A stretch of 64,000 nucleotides of DNA, taken from Anarhynchus alexandrinus. Taxonomy: Eukaryota; Chordata; Aves; Charadriiformes; Charadriidae. The stretch's first letter is position 1; each line of letters starts with the position of its first letter. Positions 27,127 through 40,544 of this stretch are shown piece after piece. The stretch covers positions 923,331 through 987,330 of the forward strand of contig VUYV01000090.1 of the NCBI GenBank assembly GCA_008711295.1, given 5' to 3'. Under the pieces are notes generated by a model that ran no database searches, was not told where the DNA came from, and saw nothing but the letters and a program-made list of their open reading frames with translations. The position numbers were made by a program, and so were the translations under genes.

Positions 27127-28085
27127 ATAGAAGATACTCTCTGGTGTATTGCCCCAGTAGTGGACTCTTGGGTTTCTCAGTGCATTGCAGGACAGCTGTC
27201 ACAAGCCACCGGGATGCTGAGAACCAGCATGAGACAGGTCACTAGTCTGAGCCCTTCTGACATTACAGAATTACACATCATTCTGAGAACTGCGTACTTA
27301 CTCTCTAGAGGGGATATCACTGAAATTTGTAATCTGGATCGGCATCAACAGTGAGATTACTATGTACTCTATTGTATAGACTCCTTCATTAATCACCCTG
27401 CAGTCCTTATTTGAATACACCGATGAAGGAGAAAAAGATGCATGTAAAATTTTAAGAGTACTTTACTTACTCCTGGACTCAGAAACATCCCTCGGTAGAG
27501 ATAAATGGAAGAAATTCACCATGTTCAAACAGAACACTACCAAGAATTTCACTTCAACATGTATGAGCATGTGGTCACCATGCAAATGGCATTAAGCTAG
27601 GCTAGGGGGGAGTTGCATGATTTGATTTGTTGGGCTTTTGTTTGGTGGTTGGGGTTGTTTTTGGCGTTTTTTTTGGCAAAAGAATAAGGATGCTTTCTAA
27701 ATTCAAAGCCGCTCACTTTACAACTACAACATATCCGTCATCTCTTGCTTTTACATAAATTCATCTCCAGGCATTTTGGCAGCATTTTTGAGAGATATTC
27801 TAATTTTTCTTTATCCTAAAGAAGTCTTGGATCACTGTGCAAGTTCACAAGAACTATAAACCAGGGCTGTTTCAACACTATTAAGGCCACATGTTTAAAT
27901 GCTCTACAATCACTTGTACAAATATTAAACATTAACATCCCAGAATAATAGATGGTACAGAAGTGAACAGCTAATGAGTCCGGATATGAAGCAGCATAAT
28001 ATGGGGCAGATAATTTTATCTGTTTGGTACTGACATTATTTGAAGTACAGGCACACAAAAGCCTTCCCCTGACAGCAGATCCTCA

Positions 28086-28170
28086 GGAGGAAAAAAGAAA
28101 AAGAAAAAGAAAAAGAGAAAGAAGAAGGAAAAAAAAGGGGAAAACGAGAGAAAAAAAAAAAAAAGAAGAG
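28086..28170 (+). repeat. Long polypurine tract, (GAAAA)n-like
   Basis: About 85 bp that is almost entirely purine on the plus strand. It starts with imperfect AGAAAA/GAAAAA units, then passes to AAGAAGG, AAAAGGGG and a long A run. On the SLC4A7 sense strand it is a polypyrimidine tract. Confidence 0.85.
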
Positions 28171-29009
28171 TCAAATTAACTAGTTAGGACAGACTCCCCA
28201 AATACAACCAAACCAAGCTACACCCAACACAGAACAGCTCCTTGACAAGAACACCAAACATCAGCAGCTAATAAATAAAAAAATTACTCTTTCAATGAAT
28301 GCTGTAATTTTTGAATTATTATTCACCTAAATGTCCTTCTCTTCATAGAAAAGTGAAAGATCATGAATCTCACCAATTCACATGAATTCAAGACTTAACT
28401 CTTCACCTTCAACTTTTCCTGTCTCTCAAATTTTCCTCTATTCATATAGTTGCATCCCAGTAAAATCATGTATCTTTACTGACAACATGTTTACTCTTAC
28501 AGTGAACAAAAATTAATACCTACAAATCAAAGCTCAGCAACTATAATGAAAAGGTATGGCAATGTTTCCAACATCAGTATCAGGACTGTTACAGCAGGAG
28601 TATCAGCACTCCACTGAGCCACAACATTTCATCTGAAAAACAAGGCAGGCAGAACAGCAGTAAAAATCCAAGCCCACTCATGACCGCTGCAATTTGAATG
28701 AGGGCAGGATTTCATCATAAATTTTTAACCTTCCAAGTGGTGTAACATACAAGATTCAGGTGTTACTGTCTGCAGATTATTTTAATACAAAATACATTCC
28801 ACAAATCACATCTCCCAAGTTATGCTGAATAACTTCAAAACATCTGAAATCTACATTTATCATGAATACCAGTCAGATGACAACTTCTCCTCACAGTATT
28901 TTGAATAGACATAACATCATCCTTTCCTTACATTAGATCTGATGCTTTCCTGGTCACAGAGTAAACATGTAACTCACTTAACATTCATTTCAGAAAACTA
29001 ACCCTGACA

Positions 29010-29075
29010 AGTTTTGTTTTGGTTCATTGGGGGTTTTTTTGTTTTTTTGAGGTTTTGGTTTTTTTTTTTTTTTTG
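29010..29075 (+). repeat. T/G-rich low-complexity run ending in poly(T)
   Basis: Alternating T and G runs (GTTTTGTTTTGG, GGGGGTTTTTTTG, TTTTTTTGAGG) ending in about 18 T, in intron 1. Confidence 0.85.
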
Positions 29076-31677
29076 CTAGCTTCACAAGTTGAATCAGCTC
29101 ATGGGAAAGGAGACAGGACAAAGGGGGAATAACACCTCCCTTTCAGAGACCAGGAACTAATTGGTCCAGCTCAGCCTTTGCATGAAGCCGTATCTTAATG
29201 GATGTATTTTCTTGCTGAAATTTCTTCTGTTTTCCTCCTGCAATTCTAAAGTATAACAGAACATCTTAAAAGTCTGAAATAACCTTTATAAGGGAAGATG
29301 TTGCCAGACAAAAAACTGTCAGAACTTTAAGCTTCTAGGAACCAGCCTAAGATCCTTTGGAAGGATCATTGAAGGGGCATTTAAAAGGGGATCCACTTCT
29401 ATTTCTCATTTGCCTTGCCTAATATCATTTAAAGGTATACAGTTGAGCTCCTTTCATTTCTGTGTGAAGAGAGAAAGCAGCTGATTTTCTGATGTACTAA
29501 GAAATGTGATGTTTTTGCTGTGTCTGACTAGGAGTCTCTGGGAGAAGTCATTTTAAAAGTAAAGTGCTGATTCTGACACAACAGATTCATGCATACCATT
29601 GTACATGGTATGTATTTTACAGGAAAGTTCAATTGACAAAATGCAAGGGGAGAAAAAATCTGACAGAGATCTAAAAATTCACCAAAAAAAGAAAAACTAC
29701 CTCTTTTGTAACTATTGCATCCTTTGTCTCAAGAACAACCACTGAAAGGTATTTTTTTTAGTGCTTTATTATACTTTTTCCTTTTATGAATAACCACATA
29801 AAAGACAATCTACAACACAGTACTTCTAATAAAGATGCATGCATTTCTCTTTTGAAGAGGAAAAACTGATGCTGTAGGACTCTTACTGTAAACTTATGAC
29901 TTGAGGGGCTATTTAGTAAAAAGGTTGAAAGCATCCACACACAGCAGACAAATTAGATATTCTTGATTTGTTTAACAAACACTTAGAATTCTCTGCTTTA
30001 GAGGGTATTAACATTTGAGTTTGCATGGGAGTTCTAACCAGCCAACGACTACTAAAAAGGGTGCTCTGTGAAAAGGTTACTCAAACAATACAGAGGCATT
30101 TTTAATCATTTTGGAATCAGCAACAGAAGTTACCTGTCTTCCTAATAGAGCCAAAGTTAGATCACAGTTCCACACAGCTTAATCTGTACACTGCCAATCA
30201 GTAGCACAAATACAAGTTCAAGGAAAGACTGATTTTAAGTGAAATTAGAGCATGAACAACAAGGAATTTAGACAAGCTTTTGGCTTTCACATTGACATCT
30301 GGCAGACAGACAATTATCTAGCCTTGCATAAAGTCTACCCATAAAAATTCTACTGCCATGATTTTCTGGTAAGGCAAATTTGAACTTGCAGAGTAAGCTT
30401 ACACCAGACCCATGCTCCCTGAGATGCAACCATGGCAATTTTGACCAGCCCTAGGAACTCTAAAGCTGCCTTCAATATATCAAGTCACACTCCGAGATAC
30501 AAACTCTCCTCCTGTATATTCAGCCTGAACTTGAAAATAGAGTCAATAGCTTTAAGATGTCCTTACAAACATAACTGATCCCATTAACAGACAGAAAACT
30601 AAAATACTAAGTCAAATACACAGTAAACCAAACATTAAGACAAATACACAAAATACATCATCCAGACTGGAGACCTAAGCAAAAGACCTTCCAGCAATAT
30701 GAATCAAATATGATATACCCAATGGCTACACAAACTTTATCTTAATGTTTGTATTTCAGGCTTTCATATCTTAATAGGGAACTTTTAAATGCTGGAAAAA
30801 ATGCAAGAGTTGATCTAGACAATGGCAACTGTATCTGGCACCCAAATGAATTTTCTACAAACAACAGATAAAGGAAATAGAGAAAGCAAAAAAAAAACCC
30901 AACACTATTGCATGACGTTCCTAACAATTTAGAAATCAAGTCTCCAGACTAAGTATGTCTTTCTGATACTATCAAATCCATAGAGAAGCCATCTACACAT
31001 AATCCAAGACTTGCTTTCACTGTGACATAAAATAGAAACAAGTACAGCTTACAGCCCTAGGGATGTGTTACTACAGCAAACAAATTTCTGCAATCAGATA
31101 TCTTAATCAAACACACATTAAAATAACTTTAAATATTTAACTGGGGGTTTTTTTTGGGGGGGGGGGGAANACTAGAAGGCTTTTAGCAACCAAACCAAGC
31201 TTTCATCATTCCATGATTCCAAAAGACTGTTTTCCACCTCAAACTGATACAGGAGAGAATTTGGAAAATGAAATACGAGATATATGAGAAACAACAATTA
31301 AAAGATGTAATATTAAAACTTTCCCACTGATAGCCATAAGCAACATGTAAAGGAATATTCAAATAGGAAGAATTTGAATATACTTGTCCTCCAGGCAACT
31401 CCCCATGTTTCTAAAGATAAAGTTTTCATTTGCCTAGATTATAAGCATATCTATCCCTTCTTTCCAGTGTTACTTCACTTAAGTCAGGGCACACAAAAGA
31501 AACTAACTTATCCAACCAAATTATTTGCTATTATTCTCACATTTCTTCACAGGACTGATTCTACAGAAAAAAAAATCAACTGCCTGTAAACCAGGCTGAA
31601 AAAATGTCACTGAACAGCATGCTGTAAAAATCTCCTATATACAGAACAAATAGAATCAAACTGGCTTATACTGCACG

Positions 31678-31724
31678 CTAACCTTAATCAAATGAGATTG
31701 TACTAACCTTAATCAAATGAGATC
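31678..31724. repeat. Tandem duplication, 25-bp unit
   Basis: CTAACCTTAATCAAATGAG is repeated directly with a period of 25 bp (first copy 31678-31702, second from 31703). The second copy diverges after ATGAGAT. Confidence 0.95.
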
Positions 31725-33347
31725 ATATCTCAATGATGATAGGCACTCAACTTTCATAGAAAATGGTACCTTTTTATTGAAATTTGAATAAAATTTTATA
31801 TTTGGGGCAGTACAACATAATAGCTTTTGGTGATCTTAACACCAATTTCAGAGCATTTGACTGAGATGTAATTAATTTAAATAGAAGCAATAATTTCGTA
31901 TATGATTTTAACAAATCATATACAGAGTTCCTCAAAAACTGAGGTTTCCAAAAGATATCTCTTTAAAATTTGAATCCGTTTTCATTGTTGATTATCAAAA
32001 TCAACACTAGCAGAAGCATTACATTAAAAAAAGTATATAAAGCAAAATCATTCAAGCATAATAAGACAAATAAATGGGTATTTTAAAATATTTATAGCCA
32101 GGTCGACTGTCTACTAAAAGCTGTTTATGTTGTTTGAGATCTCTGTGCATTGACAGGGGCTCAAAAGAGGGTAATGTACCCTCTTCTCACTGGGACAGAA
32201 CTGTGCCAAAAGGAAGCTCTCCCCTTAAAGGAGGACAGAACTGTAGTTCAGTTTAGAATTACAACATTCATACAGAGACACTAGCAGGAACCTGAAAGCA
32301 GTCCACTTCAAAAATCACTTTGTATATGCTGATGTTGCTACTAACCCCAAATTTTCACTCATGGACAATTTATTTAGATATATGAGGGAAGATAACTTTT
32401 TTCAGACCACTGAGGCCATTATGCTTAAACACTTGAAATTTAGTTATACAGACATTGTAACTGGGAAAAAACATGGAATTCTCATAACCTCAGAAATGAA
32501 GCTATTGTACAACCACCATTCTCTCTGTTCTTATGGTTCTTCCAGCCTTTTCTATTGAAGAAAATTATCAAGCCGCATTCTCAAATACCAATCTATTAAA
32601 GACATATGTTAAACAAAAAGCAGTTGAAAAGACCACATTGTATATTTACTCTTACTGTTTAGGAAACGAAACAATAAAAGCAGCCTGAAGAAGAGTTTTA
32701 TTCTATGTATGTGAAGCTTGTTTCCACTTTTGACTAATTCCATAACATAACTGGATTTTTGGTAACACATAATGTTATTAGCAACTTATACACATTCATA
32801 AACATGTGTGCTCTCCTAAATAGCATCATCATGAACACATTGCACAACCGAGGAACTATACCACAATACCAGACTTTTGGAACCACTGTGTCAGCAGGCT
32901 TCACTTCTACTCTGGGTCTTAATTTGAATTTGCAAGATAACCCCACATTTCTAAAAGCTCTAAAATAATTAAGTAGAATTAGAAGACAAAGATGGGCATG
33001 CAGGTTTGAAAGATGTCCTTAGCAGCATTCGCAGTCTAGCACTTTACAGAAAAAAGGATGGAGGAAGAGGCTGGTGTAAGAGAGAGTTCACCAGCGGTTT
33101 CTTGAAACTTGCCCCTTTTCTTTTTCTTGAAATAATAATAGTTTTCTTATTTTAATAGCTCTATGTATTTACTGACACTTTAAAATGGTATTATATTCCA
33201 TAGCTAAGCTTTTTTAAAAAAAAAATCTTTCAGTAACTATTCATGTGTTTTCTAGGTGTTGCAAACTAACTTGACTCAAGTCTTTTTTACTAATGTTATC
33301 AATGCAACTGTCAAATAATGCATATTAATAGAAAGCACAAACATTTA

Positions 33348-33412
33348 TGGTTGGTCTTGATGATCGTAAAGGTCTTTTACAACCTAAATGACTCTGATTT
33401 CTATGATTCTAC
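33348..33412 (+). mobile_element. CR1 3' end fragment
   Basis: A 65-bp piece with the CR1 terminal signature: TGGTTGGTCTTGATGATCGT, AAAGGTCTTTTACAACCTAA, then ATGACTCTGATTTCTATGATTCT in imperfect form. It is severely 5'-truncated and sits in intron 1, antisense to SLC4A7. Confidence 0.85.
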
Positions 33413-33804
33413 TGGAGACACATCAGTGTCTCCACTACTGAAGTGGAACATTCTTAACATTTTACATTAATTCTGAAGCATCGACTCAAATACATTTTTT
33501 CAAACACTATTCTCTTCACCAAGATTTTATGAAAAAAAAAAAAAAAAGCAGTGAAGACACAACACAAAAAACCCTTCTGCTCAAGTTGCTGTTATTGGAA
33601 ATTTATGAAACCACAGAGGAAAATTCTATCTATTCTAAATTAGGAAGCCACTGAAGGAGCTACCATTCATAAAAGGATAATACTAACACATGATCTAACA
33701 GAACTCCCCCACACTATACCCCCTTGTCAATCAGGGACTTCTTTACAAACACATCGTGAGCAGGCCTTGAATTACAGGCTCTGTCTATTACAGTAACAAA
33801 CTGA

Positions 33805-33836
33805 GACACACACACACACAAAAAAAAAAAAAAAAA
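33805..33836. repeat. (AC)n followed by poly(A)
   Basis: ACACACACACACACAC running directly into about 16 A, in intron 1. A second run of 16 A lies nearby at 33532-33547. Confidence 0.93.
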
Positions 33837-36247
33837 GACACAAGTATTTAAAACCAGATACCTCACAGCCCTCAGCTGCAAGGGAAGACAAAAGACAAAT
33901 TGCCCTGTACTCAATCTACAACTCCTCTGTTGTGCTGTAGCTGTATGCTGGGTGGCACTTTCTATGATGAAAAGAAGACTTGCTTGTTGCTCAAGTGGGG
34001 TCTTAGGATACTATGACAGGACCACATCCAATTATTCAGTTTAAAGTAAGTAATTACGGCTCTGTTTCATTACATCTAACCTCTGCACAACTTTGATATA
34101 AACCATTATTCCCATTAATAAGACTTCTGTCAAACTACTTGCTGCCAGTAAGTTTAATACATTAACTTACATAATCAGCAAAGGATGCTTAACAAAGACC
34201 AGCTTTCTCGTCTACAAAGAGTTACACAATCAAGTGCACCAAGAGCTTTAACACCACATGAGCTCATTTAAACTCTTTTTGCTTCACTTCCAACAAAGAT
34301 TTTTTGGGTTTGAATTTTCTATGACTTGGATTGCTACAGGATTATTGATCTATCAGATAGAATATAAAGCATATAACTTGTTTTGAAACTTTTGTCCACA
34401 CTGGTGATGTAAAATTAGGACATCACTGCTGATGACTGCCTCAAAGCATGATCATGTATATCAAATGGAAAACAGGATTATTTTTATAAGTTCTTCAATT
34501 TCTGATACTTCTAACAAAGGTGTTTTTTTGGGACCAAATGGATTTGTAAGTACTTTCATCAGTAACACAAGTAACACAAGGCAGGGAGAACCAAACTTAA
34601 AAAAAAAAAATACAGTCACATCCAGGACATCATTTACAGTTCAGTTTTCATTACTATCTGCCTAGAATTAATACACTGGAAAAATGTTATGGGTCTCTGT
34701 CTAGTTATTAAAGAGAAGCCACACTTTAAAATTACATTCATCAAAATGAACAAGGAACACACTTCACTTAGAGCTTAGCAATTCATACCAAAGTTGAGAG
34801 ATACTAACACAGTAACATGAGGAAAGGTGACATTATACTACTTAGAAGGCACTTAGTGTTTAGTTATATATGAAGCGGTATATGAAACACTGAAGTATCG
34901 TAGGGTTGCAAATGCTCTTTCTCACTCCAACAGAGGGGCACTTGTCTACAGCCACCAAGAGAAATTTCTCTCTAATGCTGCAGTACAAGTCACCGTCAAT
35001 CTTTGCAGGTATATGAAGAAAGCACATTAATTTTTCAGAGTCGCAAAACACATTTTCATACAGGAGACATCCCATGGGAATCCTTCCACATCACAGGAAT
35101 ACAGACTCACTGCTCACACAGAACAAGGCAGTCAGTGACAATCCAATTCCTTTGAGGCCATCTGTTAACAGATGAGGTTAAGGATAAAAGTCAGGCAAAG
35201 CTCCTCCTAACAAAGAAAAGCATTGGATACTTAACAACAAAGTTGGAAACCAAAATAAAAGAGGAAGTGGAGAACAGCAGCCTTGTTAAGGCATACCTAA
35301 AACTCACCTCTGTTGCTTGCTGTTGCACATTAATTTCTCATGGAATTCTTGAGAACTACCTTGGCCACAGAGCCTACAGAAGGACACCACCAAGCTCCCC
35401 TTTGCCTCATATCACTCCTCACAGCAAGCCACTTTCTTGATCGTTATCTTATCTCAAAGATTCCTATATAAGCAAGAGGATGTTGAAAGCAGTTCCCAGA
35501 TTATTCTCCTCTTTTCCGTCCTATGCTCCACTTCAGCAATACTAGTGCACTTAAAATATGTTTATCAATGATCTGTTAGTGAAATATTAGACTTGCACAA
35601 CACAAAATTATTTTGATATACATCTCTACAGGAGACCGGTTCTTAAAATTAAGATCATGTCCAGTCTTTACTGTTCTGTAACAATACATACCTTCTTCCA
35701 GTCAAATTTAGTACATCTTGAAGATAAATACACACATACACAGGAACAATTTATTCACCAATAGAGCCACTGTTCAGATCTCATTAAATTGTACAGTATA
35801 TTGTATCCATTCATGGCATTTAGGTATTTTTTTTTAGTAACCCTCAAGACAGGAAGGGAAATTTTCTTTTTTCTCCACTCAAGAGCCTGTTTATACCACA
35901 AGACAATTGAAGCAAGAAACAGGCTCTCCATATCATAATGTAGCCATAATACATTAAACTATTCACAGTCTTGTGATGTATCACCACAAACTCACAACTG
36001 ATCCTCTGAGCTTGACAAGAAATAGCAGTAACGCAAGTCACAACACAGAACCCAATATACCATCTTGGAGGTATGTATTCTTTACTCTCAAATAGAAACT
36101 AATGTTGTACACTTACATTACATTTTCAGAAACATGCATGCATACAAACAGATATCCTTTCTGTCACTTCCACAAGTACTCAGCTCCATTGCGTTGCCCA
36201 GCTGCAATCCCCTTGGGCTCTTAACAGCTTCCACTGCACCATTCCCA

Positions 36248-37341
36248 TGGAGAGACATGGATTTGAAAGATGGACCACTCAGTGGATAAAGAACTGGCTG
36301 GACGGTCGCACTCAAATGCAGTCAATGGCTCGATGTCCAAGTGGAGACCAGTGACGAGTGGTGTTCCTCAGGGGTCGGTACTGGGACCTGTACTGTTCAA
36401 CATCTTTGTCGGAGACAGGGACAGTGGGGTTGAGTGCACCCTCAGCAAGTTTGCCGATGACACCAAGCTGTTTGGCGAGGTAGACACGCTGGAGGGAAGG
36501 GATGCCATCCAGAGGGACCTAGACAGGCTGGAGAGGTGGGTCCATGCCAACCTTATGAAGCTCAACAAGGCCAAGTGCAAAGTCCTACATCTGGGTTGGG
36601 GCAATCCCAAGCACAAATGCAGGCTCGGCGGGGAATGACTGGAGAGTAGCCCTGAGGAGAAGGACCTGGGGGTGCTAATTGATGAGAAGCTCAACATGAG
36701 CCAGCAATGTGCAATCGCAGCCCAGAAAGCAAACCGTATTCTGGGCTGCATCAGAAGAAATGAGGCCAGCAGGTCAAGGGAGGTGATTCTGCCCCTCTAC
36801 TCTGCTCTGGTGAGACCCCACCTGGAGTACTGCATCCAGCTCTGGAGCCCCCAACAAAGGAAGGACATGGACCTGTTGGAAAAGGTCCAGAGGAGGGCCA
36901 CGAAGATGATCCGAGGGCTGGAGCACCTCCCCTATGAGCAGAGGCTGAAAGAGTTGGGCTTGTTCAGCCTGGAGAAGAGAAGGCTCCGGGGAGATCTTAT
37001 AATGGCCTTCCAGTACCTAAAGGGGGCCTACAGGAAAGATGGGGAGGGACTCTTTGTCAGGGAGTGAAGTGATAGGACAAGGGGGAATGGCTTCAAACTG
37101 GAAGAGGGTAGATTTAAATTAAACATTAGGAAGAAATTTTTCACTTTGAGGGTGGTAAGGCACTGGAACAGGTTGCCCAGAGAGGTTGTTGAGGCCCCAT
37201 CCCTGGTGGTGTTCAAGGCCAGGCTGGACGTGGCCTTGGGCAACCTGGTCTAGTGGGAGGTGTCCCTGCCTATGGCAGGGGGGTTGGAACTAGATGAACT
37301 TCAAGGTCCCTTCCAACCCAAACCACCCGATGATTCTATGA
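36248..37341 (+). mobile_element. CR1 LINE, 5'-truncated 3' half (reverse transcriptase C-terminal part and 3' end)
   Basis: About 1.1 kb of a CR1 non-LTR retrotransposon, antisense to SLC4A7. It starts inside ORF2 at an ERHGF-like position followed by [15 protein letters not shown]. It continues through the RT motif [16 protein letters not shown] and the catalytic box FADDTKL (near 36452-36472), then DLDRLERW and the C-terminal region with [34 protein letters not shown] and [11 protein letters not shown]. The frame is broken: a small frameshift lies between about 36305 and 36330, a TGA stop lies at 36636-36638, and the frame is lost again near 37060. The non-coding tail has the diagnostic GGTTGGAACTAGATGAACTTC and ATTCTATGA ending. 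5' truncation is the usual result of incomplete target-primed reverse transcription. It is dead, but better preserved than the other copies in the window, so probably the youngest. Confidence 0.95.
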
Positions 37342-40300
37342 CTCCCAGCTCTGACACTTGTACTGCCATTGCCCAGGTCTCTCCCCAGCTCTTGACACTT
37401 CTGCAGCCTCTAAAACAATCTTAAACCTCTGTTTGGAGATACTGACACCATTCTCTAGAAGCTACTGCTGAAAACAAATACACATTTTCCTGGTTCTTTG
37501 GTGCCTTCACTGTCACCAAGTTCACCTTCTGGCTATGACCTCCCCCAGTACCTGGAAGCAGACACTTGCGACTTTGCTCAAAATATGCACCAGTGGTAAT
37601 TTCAACTCAAATATTCTGCAGCAATCTCTTACAGAACAGAGAAGACTACAGCCTTAGCTGCTTGAAACTTCATTATCTAACCAGTGGTCATCATGCCCTA
37701 CAGATTTCTTCCAAGTATAGCCAAAGAAAAATACGCCTCTTCAAGAAGCTGAAGTTAATTGTTTGTGAATGCATTAATCCACAATATAGTTTTTAAAGTG
37801 TAGACCTACTCTCCTGCTCCTTCCTTAAAGAAACACAGCTACAGAGTTGGTATGTGTGGACTAGCAGGTTAAGTGCACACCCCTTGTACACATTGAAGCA
37901 TATGGAATATGATTTGGGAAAGTACACCTGGTCTGAGAACTACTGGTTTAACATGCAAATTCTCACCTTTACATTGCCTCCAGGATCCGGAAGTTTATAA
38001 TCATCATACACCCAGCCTGGGCTACCATAAATGCAAACACATTAAATATCCAGTCATACAACAAACCACTGAATGGACAGAGAAAAATTAGCCACCTTAT
38101 TTAACAAAGCAGTATATTCCAAGTTATTTGCTGTATTGGGATTAGCTAAAATCCCATATACCAAATGGGTTACAGTAAGTCGGCCCCATGGCCAATGAGA
38201 AAAGCACACTGAACTTTCTTGCTTTCTCTCTTTTCAAAAGGTTCTGTCCATTCAAAGCACAGAATACAAGGAGTAGGTGTATTCTTTGGCCTTGAGCATA
38301 TCAAATGCTTCAGTTCCCTATTTATATTTTGGCCTTTATTTGTGTCTTCATAGCAAAGGCAACTTACTCATGCTCAAGAATTAGAAGCCCCACGCTAACA
38401 CTATTTGTCTTCACTCAATAGAATACGGCCATCATCTTCCTTAACTATAAGCCAACAGGCTACCTACCAACCACATTTGCACTATACAAAATTTATAAAC
38501 AATTCGAATTTATGTGTGTCTATAAATGGGCTATAAATAAAGTACATTTAATCACATCAAACAAAATGGTTTGTTTGACAAATAGTTTTTTAATCATGTC
38601 GAACAAAATCATTTGGTGAACACCTGGTCGATAAAAAAAAATAGCTAGCATCCTACCCCTATTTAATTTGTTTTCTTTCTTGAGGATCAGATATTTAATC
38701 TTTTATAGGTTCCCTGTTCTGAAAGCCTGAATCTATAATTTTACTTAGTTTAAAAATAAATGTTCGTTCTATTGACTCAACAAAATATACTCTCAACTTC
38801 TTCTCAATAAACTGATCTTCCTCAGCTGATAGCATCTGGGTATAAAACAAGACCCAAGAATGTTTATCCTTACCATACACAGAATCATATACATTTACAT
38901 ATTTCAGTGAAAGTAAGCAAACTCAATCTAGCAAAGTACATTACAAAATATGCTGATAATAAACTTTGATTGCATTTCTAAAAAACGTAAAGTAATTGCA
39001 AGCATTTTATATAGCATCAGCAGTCAAGGCAGGCAATGGATGGCAACAATGATGCCAACAAAAAAAAAACTGGTTGATGTTCTTCCTTTTTTGATTGGCA
39101 TACATCATCAGTTTTCAAAACTCAAGAATTTCCACAAAAATCAGTTAGAAAAGCTTTAAGAAATTTGCTTGTATTTGCAATCTAAAATTAAAACTGTCCA
39201 CTAACTGGTTTTGTACACTTAATTTATAAGCTGAAATATGTCTCTCTATCCTATCATTATCCAACTATCTGCAATTCAACCAAATATTAATTAAAGGAGT
39301 ATCTGCCTCCTTTTTTTCCTTTTTGATCTCTCAACAGCAGGCAAGCACAGCAACGTTAATAAAAATCAAGCTGAAAAAGGAAAGGATCTCTGCTACTCTT
39401 CGGTTTTATCGCTTCCTTAAATGAGTCATAATAGTAATCAGATGCTATCGGTTTGTTTTTATATATACAGTTTTAAAATGCATGGCTGGTAGGGTGCAGT
39501 CATTTGACAAACAAAACAAAGAATTTACCACCAACAGTAACACCAGCTGTGGCTATTCACCAAGAAGTTTTTCATTTCCTTTTTCGTACACGAAGTCTGT
39601 CTGGAAGTATGTTTGACATGTTAAAGAAATGCATGTGCTTACATAATGGTATATCCTCACAATAGTGCTGTACAAGCCAAACAAAAAAATATGCAAGAAG
39701 TCACTAGCCTAAAACAAGCAGTAGTTTAAATATAATCCTTCCAATAGCTTTTTTTAAGATAGAAACAAAGAAACAATAAATCTAGCAGTAGTCTAAATAA
39801 TCCTACCTTATTGTTTAGAATGCTAATTACAGAGCTTGCAATCAGCCCTTTGACTTCACAAGTTAGTAAGAGAACCCACAGAAGGATTCCTTCTTTTAAG
39901 TGTTCTTTCTGGGGAGCAACTACAAAAGACACTCTAGTTTTGTCTTGCACTATTAAGCACCAGTAGCATTATTCAGTTAAAACCACTCTATAAAAAAAAG
40001 ACAGAGGTGAAGGAAGTAATTCCTAGAACACAGACCGAAGCTGCAGTGTTTCCACCTGCAACAAATTATTTTTACAGATATCACAGAGAAAGAGAAGAAA
40101 ATTTAGACTTTTCAACTGAAGCATCTCCAATATGGCAGAATTGTCTTCCCTCTACATAACAGCATTTAATAAATACCTCATTCAGTATTTCAAGGTAAGG
40201 GAAAGAGATGTATATTATTACAGGCACATGACCTGGCAAAACATGAAGATCTATTGTGTTCAGTCCCTCCAAGCTGAGAGGCCAACATCACCAGCCAGTG

Positions 40301-40544
40301 CAACAGCAACAGCCAGTGCAACAGCACAGGCCAAGTAAAAACATTAATTATTATTATTAATTAATAGCTGCCTTGCAGAAACAGCAGTCATTACAAGTAA
40401 GTTTACAACACCAGAGTTGTTAAAATAATATTGACATGATGTGTCTATCAGAAACCAATTGCAAGTAGAATAAAACATTCACATAAAAATGTGTGCCTTA
40501 AATCTATATTGTGAACAGAACTAGACGGTTAATAGTTTAACATA
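37342..40544. other. SLC4A7 intron 1, segment between the two larger CR1 pieces
   Basis: About 3.2 kb of AT-rich sequence between the two larger CR1 copies. Nothing is recognised apart from a perfect 9-bp hairpin at 38557-38578. It does not read as the middle of a CR1 element, which supports treating the flanking CR1 pieces as separate insertions. Confidence 0.7.

Larger units (their letters stand above)
23461..36247. other. SLC4A7 intron 1, middle segment
   Basis: About 12.8 kb without a recognisable exon. It holds G-rich runs (24750-24840, 26605-26670, 27085-27115), a purine tract (28086-28170), a G/T-rich run followed by poly(T) (29010-29075), a 25-bp tandem duplication (31678-31724) and a short CR1 3' end (33348-33412). 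It also has an (AC)n/poly(A) run (33805-33836) and a slightly GC-richer patch at 26040-26240. Confidence 0.8.

Noticed and set aside
26947..27354. Open frame of 135 codons, plus strand, intron 1
   Set aside because: It runs through a G-rich and A-rich low-complexity tract and has no family resemblance.
36368..36751. Minus-strand open frame within the CR1 copy
   Set aside because: Antisense shadow of the CR1 reverse transcriptase frame.
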